NCBI RefSeq assembly: GCF_003002025.1
Contig: NZ_PVZB01000049.1
Coordinates: 1 to 32,561, forward strand
DNA: 32,561 nucleotides
Source of the DNA: Paraburkholderia sp. BL25I1N1
Lineage (GTDB): Bacteria > Pseudomonadota > Gammaproteobacteria > Burkholderiales > Burkholderiaceae
Direction of reading: 5' to 3'
The position numbers were made by a program, and so were the translations under genes. Numbering within the stretch: the stretch's first letter is position 1; every line of letters begins with the position of its first letter. This document shows positions 32,018 through 32,561 of this stretch, in pieces. The notes beneath the pieces were generated by a model. That model was not told the DNA's origin. It ran no database searches and saw only the letters and a list, made by a program, of their open reading frames with translations.

Positions 32018-32468
32018 ACACCTGAATGACCGCGACGTAACGGCAGAAGTTTGCGGAGTGCGCGGGTCGCGCACAGAGCGTCGCCGGTCAAGCACTCACA
32101 TTGACATTCAGAACTGTGCCGTCAACTGGAATCCGACCGTCACGTGCGCGGTCGGAAAGCCTGACGGCTCATATCGGCGTGTCAGCGAACAGGTCATAGG
32201 AGAGGCCGGCCAACTTCGCCAGCACCCCGCCGCTTTTTCGAACTGCGCCGCCATCCTGAAATCATTCGGACGTTTCCTGGCAACTTTTATGAGTCAGATC
32301 GGGATAGAAAGAGTATTCGTCTGAGAGCGTCCCATAGACATCGGAATCGGACGCCCTGAATAATCAGGGCATGAACCCACACCTGCTCTCTCCTCACGAT
32401 CAGAGGCCCGCCTGCCTGCGTGCGCGCGCCTCCGGAATCATGCACCGATGTGCAGGGGACGCGACGTG
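32018..32468. other. Gap with degraded coding sequence
   Basis: 451 bases without an intact gene. It contains the minus-strand outer-membrane remnant listed separately (32108-32262) and, after it, the hairpins GCCCTGA-ATAA-TCAGGGC (32353-32370) and GCGTCC/GGACGC (32327-32332 with 32349-32354). Neither hairpin has a T run. Confidence 0.6.
32108..32262 (-). pseudogene. Frameshifted 3' remnant of an outer-membrane beta-barrel gene, possibly a two-partner secretion translocator
   Basis: On the minus strand one frame reads 'SGGVLAKLAGLSYDLFADTPI' (split: SGGVLAKLAG, LSYDLFADTPI) and hits TGA; the next frame continues 'YEPSGFPTAHVTVGFQLTAQF' (split: YEPSGFPTAH, VTVGFQLTAQF) and ends at the stop 32110-32108. 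Joined, this is the last strands of a barrel with the terminal Phe typical of BAM substrates; TpsB (ShlB/FhaC/HecB) proteins end in this style. The junction 'ACGCCGATATGAGCCG' suggests a small indel. The upstream part is missing (TGA at 32264-32262), so only about 50 codons survive. Confidence 0.5.
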
Positions 32469-32561
32469 ATGGAGCGCGCCCGCTTCGATCTGCCCATGCC
32501 CGGCGTGGCGCTTTCACCGGAAAGCGTTGAACGTCTGATGGCCGAACCCTGGCGCTACGGG
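32469..32561 (+). CDS. Partial CDS leaving the right edge
   Basis: ATG at 32469 (or GTG 32466, or ATG 32448 in the same frame) opens a frame reading MERARFDLPMPGVALSPESV and continuing to the end of the window with no stop. No domain is recognisable in 31 residues. GC content and codon choice resemble a normal gene of this genome. Confidence 0.4.
   Translation, partial: MERARFDLPMPGVALSPESVERLMAEPWRYG

Noticed and set aside
1..32561. CRISPR arrays, tRNA/rRNA genes, prophage genes, diversity-generating retroelement
   Set aside because: I found no regularly spaced repeats, no tRNA-like cloverleaf or rRNA sequence, no phage structural genes and no reverse transcriptase.

Overview
The window is high-GC, C/G-ending-codon DNA whose gene content and order (rpsT, a DUF3579 gene, argF, argG; queG divergent from tsaE-amiC; kynR divergent from kynB-kynU-kynA) point to a beta-proteobacterium of the Burkholderia/Paraburkholderia group. 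That placement rests on remembered synteny and protein style, not on a search. Most of it is ordinary chromosomal core; the two ends look accessory.

Layout. 1-120: the 5' end of an IS481-type transposase gene (minus strand, running off the left edge) with two iterated 17-bp end repeats. 344-3627: an SDR dehydrogenase (+) converging on murJ and a SirB1-family gene (-). 3880-7884: rpsT with a clear promoter and terminators, a DUF3579 gene (-), then argF and argG, the last two steps to argininosuccinate. 8023-11272: murB (-), yajQ (+), plsY (-), ybaK (-). 11410-15752: an adenylate-forming acyl-CoA ligase (+) facing the minus-strand run queG, ogt, xerD. 15770-18890: tsaE and amiC overlap (+), then an EamA transporter (-). 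18964-19685: a VapBC toxin-antitoxin pair with a visible promoter and palindromic operator. 19772-24799: pirin, thioredoxin-TPR protein (CnoX-like), tcdA (-), pdxH, cfa. 24872-27630: DUF72 protein, msrA (-), flavin reductase. 27761-31296: the tryptophan-to-anthranilate kynurenine module with its Lrp-type regulator. 31297-32561: a hairpin-rich intergenic repeat, a small hypothetical gene, the frameshifted 3' remnant of an outer-membrane beta-barrel gene, and the start of a gene leaving the right edge.

Working together: KynA opens the indole ring of tryptophan, KynB removes the formyl group, KynU releases anthranilate and alanine, and KynR probably senses kynurenine. PdxH supplies the PLP that KynU needs. 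MurB, MurJ and AmiC cover peptidoglycan precursor synthesis, lipid II flipping and septal cleavage; PlsY and Cfa act on phospholipids; QueG, TsaE and TcdA all serve tRNA modification (queuosine, t6A and ct6A).

The observation I find most unusual is a strong, progressive change of synonymous codon choice along kynU-kynA. C-ending codons fall from about half in kynB to 1 of the last 91 codons of kynA, where 83 of 91 end in G or T. It ends just upstream of an intergenic element made of consecutive hairpins. Other leads are a beta-clamp-like QFDLF motif in the disordered N-terminus of the DUF72 protein, a leader hairpin directly before the argF start codon, and a 29-codon leader ORF overlapping the flavin reductase start.
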